NCBI RefSeq assembly: GCF_000374585.1
Contig: NZ_KB894649.1
Coordinates: 1 to 64,000 of the forward strand
Origin: Phocaeicola barnesiae DSM 18169 = JCM 13652
GTDB taxonomy: Bacteria; Bacteroidota; Bacteroidia; Bacteroidales; Bacteroidaceae
Length of the DNA: 64,000 nucleotides
Direction: 5' to 3'
Shown: positions 36,358-46,155 of the stretch, piece by piece
Position numbering within the stretch: the first letter of the stretch is position 1
Layout of the letters: each line of letters begins with the position of its first letter
Made by a program: the position numbers and the translations under genes
The notes under the pieces: model-generated
Databases searched by the model: none
What the model saw: the letters and a program-made list of their open reading frames with translations, nothing else
Told to the model about the DNA's origin: nothing

Positions 36358-37545
36358 TTATTCCACGTAAAGGACCAGTCCCTTCAGATACTCCCCTTCC
36401 GGATGATAGATATTTACCGGATGGTCGCCCGGCTGTGTCAACTGGTGCAGGATACGCACGCTCCGTCCACTCTGTGCAGCTGCCGTAAAGACAGCATTGC
36501 GGAAATCCTGCTTGCTGACTACCTGAGAACAGGAGAACGTAAACAGAATACCTCCCGGACGAATCTTCTCGAACGCCTTTGCGTTCAATTTGGTATAGCC
36601 TCGTAAAGCATTCCGCAACGCATCACGATGTTTGGCGAAAGCAGGCGGGTCCAGAATAATCAGATCGTACTGGTCGCCCATACGGTCAAGGTACTTGAAG
36701 GCATCTTCGGCATACGCCTGATGACGATCATCTCCCGGGAAATTCAACTTGACGTTTTCATTGGTCAAATCGATGGCCTTGGCCGAACTGTCGACAGAAT
36801 GTACCAGTTTGGCCCCTCCGCGCATGGCATAGAACGAAAAACCTCCGGTATAACAGAACATGTTCAATACACTCCGTCCATGAGCATAGTGCTCCAGCAA
36901 GGCACGGTTCTCACGCTGATCGACAAAGAAACCGGTCTTCTGCCCCTTCAGCCAGTCTACGTGAAACAGCAGACCGTTTTCCATAGCCACATTCTCCGGG
37001 CTACCGCCTTTCAGGAAACCGTTCTCTGTAGCCACCAAATCAGCCTTATAAGGCAAAGTAGTCTCACTCTTATAATAAATATGTTGTACCACGTCGCCCA
37101 TCACGGTATCCAGAGCATCGGCAATCGCCAACCGGTCCATGTGCATGCCTGCCGAATGAGCCTGCATGACCGCCGTATGATCATACACATCGATAATCAG
37201 TCCCGGCAAGTTATCTCCTTCGCCATGAACCAGGCGATAGGTATTGTTTTTCGGGTTACCGATCAATCCCAGTGCCACACGCAAATCTTTTGCCACCTGC
37301 AACCGACGCTTCCAGAAATCCGCATCAATGGTCTCTTGCTTGAAAGACAATACCCGTACAGCGATACTGCCAATCTGGTAATGTCCACAGGCAATAAATT
37401 CCTTCTTGGAAGTATAGACATCCACTACCTCCCCTTCTTCAGGTTCACCTTCCACGCGTGCCAAAGCTCCGGAGAAGACCCAGGGATGGAACCGGCGGAG
37501 TGAATCCTCCTTGCCCGGTTTAAGAAATACTTTTTTATAAGCCAT
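36358..37545 (-). CDS. class I SAM-dependent rRNA methyltransferase (RlmI type)
   Basis: A 395-residue enzyme with an N-terminal PUA domain (residues 1-75, HPWVFSGALARVEG), a central RlmI-like domain and a Rossmann methyltransferase: SAM loop LNMFCYTGGFSFYAMRGGA, acidic VHSVDSSAKAI, catalytic LDPPAF and FSCSQ, where the Cys is the expected nucleophile. In E. coli RlmI makes m5C1962 in 23S rRNA. It follows the exonuclease gene on the same strand after 28 bases. Confidence 0.92.
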   Translation of the reverse strand: MAYKKVFLKPGKEDSLRRFHPWVFSGALARVEGEPEEGEVVDVYTSKKEFIACGHYQIGSIAVRVLSFKQETIDADFWKRRLQVAKDLRVALGLIGNPKNNTYRLVHGEGDNLPGLIIDVYDHTAVMQAHSAGMHMDRLAIADALDTVMGDVVQHIYYKSETTLPYKADLVATENGFLKGGSPENVAMENGLLFHVDWLKGQKTGFFVDQRENRALLEHYAHGRSVLNMFCYTGGFSFYAMRGGAKLVHSVDSSAKAIDLTNENVKLNFPGDDRHQAYAEDAFKYLDRMGDQYDLIILDPPAFAKHRDALRNALRGYTKLNAKAFEKIRPGGILFTFSCSQVVSKQDFRNAVFTAAAQSGRSVRILHQLTQPGDHPVNIYHPEGEYLKGLVLYVE

Positions 37546-37573
37546 ATATAACTATAGGTAAATAATCCATTTA

Positions 37574-38227
37574 TCAGTTCAAGTCCTCACTGCCCACAGC
37601 CGGGACGGAATCCTCCACTTTTTCGATGACATAATTTCCTGAAGCACGCAAATCCTCCAAATATTCGTAGATACGGACGCAGGCCCAGGCATCTGTTGCC
37701 GCATACAACTGCTGTGCTTCGGTCAGCGTATCAGCCTCCCAGTTGGACAAGCGCTGGTTTTTCGAAATCTTCTGGCCAAAGAGCAAGGCATAGATTTTCT
37801 GCAGGCTCATTTCCTCAATACCGAAACGAGGCACATAGTCCTGCAGTTCAATCCAATTTCCCACCCGCAGGTCTTTCTGGTTTCTCCGACGGAGCATGGC
37901 AAAATCATCCTTCAATGAAAGACCGACCTTCAACACATCATTCAGCAGGAAATCCTCCAGAAAGTCAGGTAAGCCCAGGCTGTTCAGCCGGAACAGGAAA
38001 CAAGTATCATGCGTAGACACCTGCAGCAAAGCCACTTTATTGACCGAGCCCTTACGGAAAGAAGGACGTGTCTCCGTATCCACTCCGACAATGGTCCGGG
38101 TGTTCAGGTATTCAACCGCTTTCCGTGCCTCCGCTTCTGTATAAATGACAAAGATACGCCCCGGAAAAGTCACTTTCGGGAGCTCCGCTATTTTCTTTTT
38201 ATCTATCTTGTTCTTTAATAAAATCAT
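37574..38227 (-). CDS. 3'-5' exonuclease (RNase D/WRN-like DEDD domain)
   Basis: A 217-residue DEDD-family nuclease consisting only of the exonuclease fold: motif I VGVDTETRP (Asp and Glu), motif II LKDDFAMLRRR and motif III YAATDAWACVRIYEYL with the Tyr-x3-Asp signature. It lacks the HRDC domain of RNase D. Substrate (RNA or DNA) is not evident. It starts 13 bases after the DUF5063 gene ends, in a probable three-gene operon that ends with the RlmI-type gene. Confidence 0.92.
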   Translation of the reverse strand: MILLKNKIDKKKIAELPKVTFPGRIFVIYTEAEARKAVEYLNTRTIVGVDTETRPSFRKGSVNKVALLQVSTHDTCFLFRLNSLGLPDFLEDFLLNDVLKVGLSLKDDFAMLRRRNQKDLRVGNWIELQDYVPRFGIEEMSLQKIYALLFGQKISKNQRLSNWEADTLTEAQQLYAATDAWACVRIYEYLEDLRASGNYVIEKVEDSVPAVGSEDLN

Positions 38228-38240
38228 GGTTCATCCTGCT

Positions 38241-38858
38241 TTAAGGTTCATCCTCACCCATATCCAACCCTTCGTATAACTCCTCTTCCGTACAGTTATC
38301 CTCGTAGATATCTTCCGAGTCATCGGCCTCCTCCCAGGAAGCATTCCGGCTGTATTTCAATTCATGCAACGGACGCATCACATTCACCAGCCGTTGTCCC
38401 CAGTATTCGGCGAACCGTTCCCGGCATACCGCCAATGCATCGTTCATGGTCTGAGGCAATCCCAACTGATAGACACAGATAAAATCCTTCAACACCTGAT
38501 AGATGTCTGCCAGACCTTCGGAAATCTCCTGACGGATAGGAGAGTCGCTGTATGCCATGTCATCAAGGAACACTTCCAGATAATCGTCTCCATCACCCAA
38601 CAAAGCCGCTATTTCGGAGCGGAGCTGATTATAGTCGGACTCTGTCACAAACGTCTCCACGTCATCCTCTTCCATGCGTTCACAAACCGGAAGCAGAGAA
38701 GCCTTCAAATAAAGCAAGGGTAATACCTTCAACAACTTATCGACAAAGTCACTACGCTTCTGCAAAGAAGTCCGTTCCAGGAATCCACACAATTCAGCCG
38801 CTACAGTCACAAATTCAACGGTATTCTTATCAAAGATGGGTTGTATACTTTTTTCCAT
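38241..38858 (-). CDS. DUF5063 family protein
   Basis: A 205-residue acidic cytosolic protein. It begins MEKSIQPIFDKNTVEFVTVAAELCGFLE and is mostly helical by composition, with a conserved LLPLLYLKASLLP segment, and ends in a very acidic tail (EEADDSEDIYEDNCTEEELYEGLD). It matches the Bacteroidales DUF5063 family; function unknown. The start at 38858 follows a -7 box; the longer frame crosses the promoter. It heads an operon with the exonuclease and methyltransferase and is divergent from ftsK. Confidence 0.82.
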   Translation of the reverse strand: MEKSIQPIFDKNTVEFVTVAAELCGFLERTSLQKRSDFVDKLLKVLPLLYLKASLLPVCERMEEDDVETFVTESDYNQLRSEIAALLGDGDDYLEVFLDDMAYSDSPIRQEISEGLADIYQVLKDFICVYQLGLPQTMNDALAVCRERFAEYWGQRLVNVMRPLHELKYSRNASWEEADDSEDIYEDNCTEEELYEGLDMGEDEP

Positions 38859-38878
38859 AATTAAGCATAATAGGCAGG

Positions 38879-38886
38879 CAAAGATA
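38879..38886 (-). promoter_or_regulatory. -7 promoter box (TATCTTTG) for the DUF5063 operon
   Basis: TAnnTTTG match on the minus strand, 20 bases before the ATG at 38858. Confidence 0.55.
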
Positions 38887-38918
38887 CGAAAAAAATTTTT
38901 CATTTTTAGTTTTATTCG

Positions 38919-38926
38919 TACATTTG
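38919..38926 (+). promoter_or_regulatory. -7 promoter box (TACATTTG) for ftsK
   Basis: TAnnTTTG match one base before an in-frame ATG at 38928. The overlap argues that translation of ftsK starts further in, at 38946 or 38958. Confidence 0.5.
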
Positions 38927-38957
38927 CATGATTCTAACTGATAAAATGCATACGACT

Positions 38958-41528
38958 ATGATAAAGAAAAAGAAAGAGACAAAGGCCTCGGAAACACACG
39001 AAGAAAGCCTCTTCTCCAAAGAAAAAATTGTCACCGCCATGAAAGGCGAGAGCATCCATTTCGCCCTAGGATTGCTTATGGTGATTTTCGGCGTATACCT
39101 CCTGCTGGCTTTTACATCGTTCTTCTTTACCGGAGGAGCAGACCAAAGCCTGTTGGAGCATCCGGAACCGGGAGAACTGGCACGTACGGACAACCAGATA
39201 CAGAACGTGGCTGGACCACGGGGAGCCCAATTGGCTCAATTCCTTATCAACGGCTGTTTCGGTATATCAGCGTATGCCATCGTCGTGTATCTGATTGTAG
39301 CCGGCATGAGTCTGATGAAAGCCTATCAGTTCAACCTGTTGAAATGGTTCATCGGCTGCAGCATCGTCATGATCTGGTTGTCTTTGGCGCTAGCCTTTGG
39401 AGTCCAACCGTTCCTGACCGACTCTTTCATTTACCCGGGAGGCCTGCACGGTTACAATGCCTGCCAGTGGATTTCGTCACAGATAGGAATGCCGGGAATG
39501 TTCCTGCTACTGCTGGTCACTGCTGTCCTGTTCGCCCTTTTGCTGACCCGTAAGACCATTTGGGTGGTCCGCAAGGCGCTCCGCCCCGATTTATCACGTT
39601 TCAAACGCAAAGGAAAGGTACAACCGGAAGCGACTGAAAATTCCGGGAACGATGCCATACATCCAGAATCAGCCGAAACCGTCGAAGAACCTGAGTTGAG
39701 ACAGCCCGAAGAGCAACAAATGTCCTCTCAGGCTGTAGCGACAGAAGAAGAGGAGAAGGCAGAAGAGGCATCCGAAGATACAACGGCACGCCCTTTTGAG
39801 CAAGAGGAGGATGAAGAACCTTCTTACCTTCATTCCTCCCACTCCAATGACACCCGTGATGCACGGGTAGTCGAACTGGAACCAACCATTGCCGAACCGG
39901 TTGCCTCCAGACCGACTGTGACTGTAGAGACAACTTCCCAACCGTCCGAGCCCTCGTTTGAAATCAGCGATGAGATACACGAAGACGATGAAATGTTACA
40001 TGGAGAACTGACCCAGCCGTATAATCCTCGGTTGGATCTGGAACATTACCAGTTCCCGACTCTCGACCTGCTGAAAAATTACGATGACAACGTACCGGCC
40101 ATCGACATGGAAGAACAGAATGCCAACAAGGACCGCATCATCAAGGTGCTCCGCAGCTTCGGCATTGAAATATCTTCCATCAAGGCCAGTGTAGGTCCCA
40201 CCATTACCCTCTATGAAATTACCCCGGCCGAAGGAGTCCGTATCTCCAAAATCCGTAACCTGGAAGATGACATCGCCCTCAGCCTTTCAGCCTTGGGCAT
40301 CCGTATCATCGCTCCGATTCCGGGAAAAGGTACCATCGGTATCGAAGTGCCGAACGCCAATCCGCACATCGTCCCGATGAGTTCGATCCTGGCCAGCCGG
40401 AAATTCCAGGAGACGACCTTCGACTTACCGGTAGCTTTGGGTAAGACCATCACAAACGAAGTATTCATGGTTGACTTGGCCAAGGCCCCCCACATGCTGG
40501 TAGCCGGTGCAACCGGTCAAGGTAAGTCTGTCGGACTGAATGCCATCGTAACCTCACTGCTTTACAAGAAGCACCCGAGCGAACTGAAGTTTGTCATTAT
40601 TGACCCCAAGAAAGTGGAATTCGCCATCTATGCACCGATAGAACGCCACTTCCTGGCCAAGCTTCCCGACGGTGAAGACGCCATCATCACCGATGTTACC
40701 AAAGTGGTGCAGACCCTGAACTCCTTGTGTGTAGAGATGGATACCCGTTACGACCTGCTTCGTAAAGCCGGCTGCCGAAACATCAAGGAATATAACCAGA
40801 AGTTCATCAACCGCCAGTTGAACCCGGAAAAGGGACATCATTTCCTGCCTTACATCGTCATCATCATCGATGAGTTCGGCGATCTGATTATGACAGCCGG
40901 CAAGGATGTAGAACTTCCGATCTGTCGTATCGCCCAGTTGGCACGTGCTGTGGGTATCCACGCCATCATCGCCACCCAGCGTCCGACGACCAACATCATC
41001 ACCGGTACCATCAAAGCGAACTTCCCGGCCCGTGTAGCCTTCAAGGTAGCCTCCATGATGGACTCACGCACCATTCTGGACCGTCCGGGCGCTCAACAGC
41101 TCATCGGTAAGGGTGATATGCTTTACCTGCAGGGCAATGACCCGGTACGTGTACAATGTGCGTTTGTCGATACACCGGAAGTGGAACGGATTGCAGACTT
41201 CATCAGCAAACAGCAAGGTTATCCTACGGCCTTCATGCTGCCGGAATACGTCGACGAGAACAGCGACTCAGGTAGTGTAGCCGATGTGGACATGAACCGT
41301 CTGGACCCGTTGTTTGAAGAAGCAGCCCGCTTACTGATTTATCATCAGCAAGGCTCTACTTCACTGATTCAACGTAAGTTCTCTATCGGATATAACCGTG
41401 CCGGACGTATCATGGACCAGTTGGAAAGAGCAGGTATCGTAGGTCCGACCAACGGAAGCAAGGCACGCGAAGTTCTCTGCATGGACGAGAACGATCTGGA
41501 TATGCGCATGAAAGGGCTGAAGGAGTAA
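38958..41528 (+). CDS. ftsK: DNA translocase FtsK
   Basis: A septum-anchored motor that clears chromosomes during division and activates XerCD. About 856 residues: four transmembrane segments in the first 200, an acidic Glu/Pro/Ser-rich linker (about 210-370), then the alpha-beta motor with Walker A GATGQGKS (about residue 517) and Walker B IVIIIDEFGD, TQRPTTNIITG, and a C-terminal gamma winged-helix (STSLIQRKFSIGYNRAGRIMDQLE) that reads KOPS-type sites. I prefer the ATG at 38958 (MIKKKKETK), because the ATG at 38928 touches the promoter box; 38946 is also possible. The LolA-like and trxB genes follow. Confidence 0.95.
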   Translation: MIKKKKETKASETHEESLFSKEKIVTAMKGESIHFALGLLMVIFGVYLLLAFTSFFFTGGADQSLLEHPEPGELARTDNQIQNVAGPRGAQLAQFLINGCFGISAYAIVVYLIVAGMSLMKAYQFNLLKWFIGCSIVMIWLSLALAFGVQPFLTDSFIYPGGLHGYNACQWISSQIGMPGMFLLLLVTAVLFALLLTRKTIWVVRKALRPDLSRFKRKGKVQPEATENSGNDAIHPESAETVEEPELRQPEEQQMSSQAVATEEEEKAEEASEDTTARPFEQEEDEEPSYLHSSHSNDTRDARVVELEPTIAEPVASRPTVTVETTSQPSEPSFEISDEIHEDDEMLHGELTQPYNPRLDLEHYQFPTLDLLKNYDDNVPAIDMEEQNANKDRIIKVLRSFGIEISSIKASVGPTITLYEITPAEGVRISKIRNLEDDIALSLSALGIRIIAPIPGKGTIGIEVPNANPHIVPMSSILASRKFQETTFDLPVALGKTITNEVFMVDLAKAPHMLVAGATGQGKSVGLNAIVTSLLYKKHPSELKFVIIDPKKVEFAIYAPIERHFLAKLPDGEDAIITDVTKVVQTLNSLCVEMDTRYDLLRKAGCRNIKEYNQKFINRQLNPEKGHHFLPYIVIIIDEFGDLIMTAGKDVELPICRIAQLARAVGIHAIIATQRPTTNIITGTIKANFPARVAFKVASMMDSRTILDRPGAQQLIGKGDMLYLQGNDPVRVQCAFVDTPEVERIADFISKQQGYPTAFMLPEYVDENSDSGSVADVDMNRLDPLFEEAARLLIYHQQGSTSLIQRKFSIGYNRAGRIMDQLERAGIVGPTNGSKAREVLCMDENDLDMRMKGLKE

Positions 41529-41620
41529 CCCTCCCCTACCCTTTCTTGCATGAGACCAACAGGAAACTGGAAACCTGAAAAACAAAAACCAATCAAGACA
41601 TTAACCCAAAAACAAGAAGT

Positions 41621-42229
41621 ATGAAACGAATTTTTCTGATAGGAATCCTGTGGCTGTCTGCCCTTGCAGTGACCTATGCCCAGCAAGATACAAAGGCCAA
41701 GAAACTGCTTGACCAGACTACTGAAATCTACCAGAACGCAGGAGGTGTGAGCATTCATTTCACCGGCTCACAAAACGGAAAGCTGCTGCTGGACGGCAAC
41801 CGTTTTTACCTGGAATGTGGCGGTGTGAAAAGCTGGTTCGACGGACGTACCCAATGGAGTTACGTAAGCCAGAACGAAGAAGTAACCGTCAGCAATCCCA
41901 CCGAAGAAGAGTTACAGACCATCAATCCATACACCTGGATTTCCATGTATAAACAAGGCTTTAACTATCGGTATGCCGGGCAGAAGACCCTGAAAGGCAA
42001 AAGCGGTGAAGAAATTATCCTGACTCCTCAGAAGAAACAGGATATCAAGCAGATTACCCTATTGATTGGAAAGGACCATGTTCCCCAATACATCTGTATC
42101 GAAAACCGTCAAGGAGACAAACAGGAAATCATTGTCCAGTCCTACCGAAGCAACCAGAACTACAATGATGCTACCTTCCGCTTCAATGAACGCCAATATC
42201 CTCATGCGGAGATCATTGACATGAGATGA
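41621..42229 (+). CDS. LolA-like outer-membrane lipoprotein carrier
   Basis: A 202-residue periplasmic protein with a signal peptide (MKRIFLIGILWLSALAVTYAQ). The mature part has the LolA-like curved beta-sheet pattern: AKKLLDQTTEIYQNAGGVSIHF, GKLLLDGNRFYLECGGVKSWFDGRTQWSYV and a late DATFRFNERQYPHAEIIDMR. LolA carries lipoproteins across the periplasm. It lies 92 bases after ftsK on the same strand, an order seen often in Bacteroidales. Confidence 0.82.
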   Translation: MKRIFLIGILWLSALAVTYAQQDTKAKKLLDQTTEIYQNAGGVSIHFTGSQNGKLLLDGNRFYLECGGVKSWFDGRTQWSYVSQNEEVTVSNPTEEELQTINPYTWISMYKQGFNYRYAGQKTLKGKSGEEIILTPQKKQDIKQITLLIGKDHVPQYICIENRQGDKQEIIVQSYRSNQNYNDATFRFNERQYPHAEIIDMR

Positions 42230-42315
42230 TATCCGTTTATTTACGAGAAGTTATCTGATAGAAATAAAAAAAAGAATTACATTTGTTATCGAATACTTAA
42301 AAAGCAATCAGAATT

Positions 42316-43263
42316 ATGACAACAGAACATGTAAAATGCCTGATTATCGGATCAGGCCCAGCAGGATACACTGCGGCTATCTATACAAGCCGAGCTAATC
42401 TTTCTCCAGTACTTTACGAAGGCATTCAGCCGGGCGGTCAGCTTACCATCACCACCGAAGTGGAAAACTTCCCGGGTTATCCGGAAGGCGTAACCGGTCC
42501 GGTACTGATGGACGACCTGCGCAAACAGGCAGAGCGTTTCGGTACTGATATCCGTAACGGCATCGTTACGAAAGCCGATTTGAGCCAGGCTCCCTACCGT
42601 TTCATCGTCGATGAAGAAAAAGAGATTACGGCTGATACGGTCATCATCTCGACAGGTGCTACCGCCAAATACCTGGGTCTGGAAGACGAAAAGAAATATG
42701 CCGGTATGGGTGTTAGTGCCTGTGCCACTTGCGACGGATTCTTCTACCGTAAGAAAGTAGTGGCCGTAGTTGGAGGTGGAGACACTGCCTGCGAAGAAGC
42801 CATCTATCTGGCCGGTCTGGCCCGCCAGGTTTATCTGGTAGTGCGCAAACCGTTCCTCCGTGCTTCTAAAATCATGCAGGAACGTGTCTTGAACCACCCG
42901 AACATCAAAGTGCTGTTCGAGCACAACGCCGTAGGCCTGTATGGAGATAACGGTGTGGAAGGTATGCACGTAGTAAAGCGTATGGGCGAAGCCGATGAAG
43001 AACGCTACGATGTTGCCATTGACGGTTTCTTCCTGGCTATCGGACACCAGCCGAACTCAGCCATCTTCAAGCCATGGGTACAGACCGATGAAGTCGGTTA
43101 TATCATCACCGAAGGAAATACTCCACGTACCGGAGTCCCGGGCGTTTTTGCCGCCGGCGATGTAGCAGATCCTCATTACCGCCAGGCCATTACTGCTGCT
43201 GGTAGCGGATGCAAAGCTGCCATTGAAGCAGAACGTTATCTGTCGGCCAAAGGCATGCTCTAA
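42316..43263 (+). CDS. trxB: thioredoxin-disulfide reductase
   Basis: A 315-residue FAD/NADPH enzyme that reduces thioredoxin. FAD loop GSGPAGYTAAIY, redox pair Cys136-x2-Cys139 in SACATCDGFF, NADPH loop GGGDTACEEA and C-terminal FAAGDVADPHYRQAITAAGSG are all intact. It ends the ftsK-lolA-like-trxB run before a terminator. Confidence 0.96.
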   Translation: MTTEHVKCLIIGSGPAGYTAAIYTSRANLSPVLYEGIQPGGQLTITTEVENFPGYPEGVTGPVLMDDLRKQAERFGTDIRNGIVTKADLSQAPYRFIVDEEKEITADTVIISTGATAKYLGLEDEKKYAGMGVSACATCDGFFYRKKVVAVVGGGDTACEEAIYLAGLARQVYLVVRKPFLRASKIMQERVLNHPNIKVLFEHNAVGLYGDNGVEGMHVVKRMGEADEERYDVAIDGFFLAIGHQPNSAIFKPWVQTDEVGYIITEGNTPRTGVPGVFAAGDVADPHYRQAITAAGSGCKAAIEAERYLSAKGML

Positions 43264-43270
43264 AAAGTTC

Positions 43271-43300
43271 AAGTCCGCCTTTCTGTAAGACGGACTTTAT
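43271..43300 (+). terminator. terminator of trxB
   Basis: AAGTCCG pairs with CGGACTT, with an inner CTT/AAG helix, followed by TATTTAT. Confidence 0.75.
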
Positions 43301-43324
43301 TTATAATCTATACACTATTACCTT

Positions 43325-46144
43325 ATGAGAAAGCACTCATTCAGAAGAGCAGTCGTTGCCGTACTGTTCTTCGGTGGTATCGCCACCGCATTTGCCCAGC
43401 AAATGCCCCCTCTTCCAACCGACCCGAACGTCCGTATCGGTAAGTTGGAAAACGGCTTGACTTATTACATCCGTCACAATGAACTCCCCGAAAATCAGGC
43501 CGATTTCTACATTGCACAGAAAGTAGGTTCTATTCTGGAAGAAGACAACCAACGCGGTCTTGCACACTTCCTGGAGCACATGTGTTTCAACGGCACGGAA
43601 AACTTCCCGGGATCTTCCCTCCGCGACTGGTTGGAAACCATTGGCGTAAAATTCGGAGCCAACCTGAACGCATATACTTCGGTTGATGAAACCGTCTACA
43701 ACATCTCCAACGTACCTGTCATCCGTGACGGTATCGTAGATTCCTGTCTGCTGATTTTGCATGACTGGGCCGACGGTCTGACCCTTGACCCGAAAGAAAT
43801 CGACAAGGAACGCGGAGTCATCCACGAAGAATGGCGTACCCGTACCGGAGCCATGATGCGTATGTACGAGAAAACATTCCCAATCCTGTACAAGGACAGC
43901 AAATACGGTTATCGTCTGCCCATCGGAACCATGGAAGTGGTAGACAATTTCCCACACCAGGCACTTCGGGACTACTACGAGAAATGGTATCGTCCGGACC
44001 AGCAGGGAATCATTGTAGTAGGTGACATTGACGTAGACAAGATTGAAGCTAAAATCAAGAAAATCTTCTCACCGATACAGATGCCTGCCGACGCAGCCGA
44101 ACGCACTTATTTCCCGGTACCGGATAACGAGGAGCCGCTGATTGCCATTGCGAAAGACAAGGAACAGCAGGTGCCCATCATTTACATCTTCCACAAGCAT
44201 GAGGCTTTTCCGAACGACCAGAAAGGAAATGTAGGTTATCTGGCGGTCAACTACATGTCTTCCATGATAGCCAATATGCTGAATGCCCGTCTGAACGAAA
44301 TCATGCAGAAGCCGAATCCTCCGTTCATCCAGGCCCTCGCTGAAGATGGGGATTATCTGGTATCCAAGACCAAAGGAGCCTTCACCGGTATTGCGGTAGC
44401 CAAAGAAGACGGTATTTTAGGAGCAACAGAAGCTTTGATGCGCGAAATAGAACGTGTCCGTCAGTTCGGATTCACAGCCAGTGAATATGCCCGTGCCAAG
44501 GCAGACTACCTGCGTAGCCTGGAATCAGCTTATAACGAACGCAACAAGCAGAAGAATTATACCTATGTCAATGAATATGTCCGTCATTTCATCGACAACG
44601 AACCGATACCGGGTATCGAGAACGAATATGCCATCATGAACCAGCTGGCACCGAACATTCCGGTAGAAGCCATCAACGAAATGATGAAACAGTTCATCGG
44701 TGAAAAGAACATTACGGTTGGTATTTTCTGTCCTGAAAAAGAAGGTATGAAGTATCCTACAGAAGCCGAAGTAAAAGCCGTCATCAATAAAGTGAAGGCC
44801 GAAAAGCTGGAGGCTTACGTCGATAAAGTATCCGATGAACCTTTATTGAAAGAAAAACCGCAGGGTGGAAAAGTAGTGAAGACAGAACAGGGAGCTTTCG
44901 GCTCTACCGTCCTGACTTTAAGTAACGGCGTCCGCGTCATCATGAAACCTACCGACTTCAAAGCCGATGAAATCCACATGCAGGCATTCAGTCCGGGTGG
45001 AAACTCTTTGTTCGAGGACAAAGATGCGCTTCAGTTCTCCCTGATGAATGAAGTCGTTGATTTGGGTGGTTTGGGCAATTTCAACAACGTAGACCTGGAG
45101 AAGGTACTGGCTGGAAAAAGAGCTTCGGCTTCTTCTTTCGTAAATACTTATTCAGAAGGATTGAGTGGAAGTTGTTCACCGAAAGACCTGGAAACCATGA
45201 TGCAGCTCGTTTACCTGCGCTTCACCGCGCCACGTATGGACAAGGACGCATTCACTTCTTTCATCACCCGTACGAAAGCTGCTTTGGTCAACCAGGCAGC
45301 CGACCCGATGGCAGCCTTCCAGGATACACTGACCGTAGCTCTGTACAATCACCATCCGCGTGCCATCAGCCTGAAGGCCGAACACATGGACCAGGTAGAT
45401 TATAACAAGATTATGGCTCTGTATCAGGACCGTTTCAAGGATGCCAGTGACTTCACGTTCATCCTGGTAGGAAACATCGATCCGGCTACTGCCACTCCGA
45501 TGATTGAACAATATCTGGGAGCATTGCCGACCATTAACCGCCAGGAAAATTTCCGTGATACGAAAATGAATATCCGCCAGGGCGAATACAACAACAATTT
45601 TACCAGAGTACTGGAAAATCCGAAGGCAAGTATCCTGATTATAAACAGCGGAAAATGTACGTACGACATGAAGACCCGTCTGCAGATGAGCATGCTCAGC
45701 CAGCTGCTGGACATTCTCTATACACAGACTGTCCGTGAAGACGAAGGTGGTTCCTATGGAGTAAGCTGTAGCGGTTCCATCAGCAAATATCCGCAGCCGA
45801 AAGCCGTTCTCCAGATTTATTTCGACACAGACCCGAACAGACGGGACAAGATGATCGGACTGATCTACAAAGGTATCGACGATTTCATAGCCAACGGTCC
45901 GAAAGCAGAAGACCTGAACAAGGTAAAAGAATACATGCTGAAGACCTACCAGCAGAACCAGAAAGAAAACGGATACTGGTTAAACATCCTGAACGAATAT
46001 TACTGGGACAACCTGGATATGAATACCGGTTATGAAAACATGGTCAACAGTATTACCGCCAACGACCTGAAAGAATTCGCCAAGAATTTCTTCGGCCAGG
46101 AGAACCGGATTGAAATCAGCATGAGTTCACCCGACAACCAATAA
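43325..46144 (+). CDS. M16-family zinc metallopeptidase
   Basis: A 939-residue exported protease (signal peptide to AFAQQ). The first half has the inverted zinc motif His81-x2-Glu84-His85 (HFLEH) and a downstream Glu in RGVIHEEW; the second half is the inactive partner domain starting near GSTVLTLSNGVRVIMKPTDFK. This is the two-half layout of pitrilysin-type M16 enzymes, which degrade short peptides in an enclosed chamber. The next gene (DUF5687) starts 11 bases after its stop, followed by an ABC ATPase, suggesting linked peptide processing and transport. Confidence 0.93.
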   Translation: MRKHSFRRAVVAVLFFGGIATAFAQQMPPLPTDPNVRIGKLENGLTYYIRHNELPENQADFYIAQKVGSILEEDNQRGLAHFLEHMCFNGTENFPGSSLRDWLETIGVKFGANLNAYTSVDETVYNISNVPVIRDGIVDSCLLILHDWADGLTLDPKEIDKERGVIHEEWRTRTGAMMRMYEKTFPILYKDSKYGYRLPIGTMEVVDNFPHQALRDYYEKWYRPDQQGIIVVGDIDVDKIEAKIKKIFSPIQMPADAAERTYFPVPDNEEPLIAIAKDKEQQVPIIYIFHKHEAFPNDQKGNVGYLAVNYMSSMIANMLNARLNEIMQKPNPPFIQALAEDGDYLVSKTKGAFTGIAVAKEDGILGATEALMREIERVRQFGFTASEYARAKADYLRSLESAYNERNKQKNYTYVNEYVRHFIDNEPIPGIENEYAIMNQLAPNIPVEAINEMMKQFIGEKNITVGIFCPEKEGMKYPTEAEVKAVINKVKAEKLEAYVDKVSDEPLLKEKPQGGKVVKTEQGAFGSTVLTLSNGVRVIMKPTDFKADEIHMQAFSPGGNSLFEDKDALQFSLMNEVVDLGGLGNFNNVDLEKVLAGKRASASSFVNTYSEGLSGSCSPKDLETMMQLVYLRFTAPRMDKDAFTSFITRTKAALVNQAADPMAAFQDTLTVALYNHHPRAISLKAEHMDQVDYNKIMALYQDRFKDASDFTFILVGNIDPATATPMIEQYLGALPTINRQENFRDTKMNIRQGEYNNNFTRVLENPKASILIINSGKCTYDMKTRLQMSMLSQLLDILYTQTVREDEGGSYGVSCSGSISKYPQPKAVLQIYFDTDPNRRDKMIGLIYKGIDDFIANGPKAEDLNKVKEYMLKTYQQNQKENGYWLNILNEYYWDNLDMNTGYENMVNSITANDLKEFAKNFFGQENRIEISMSSPDNQ

Positions 46145-46155
46145 GACCAAGAGCC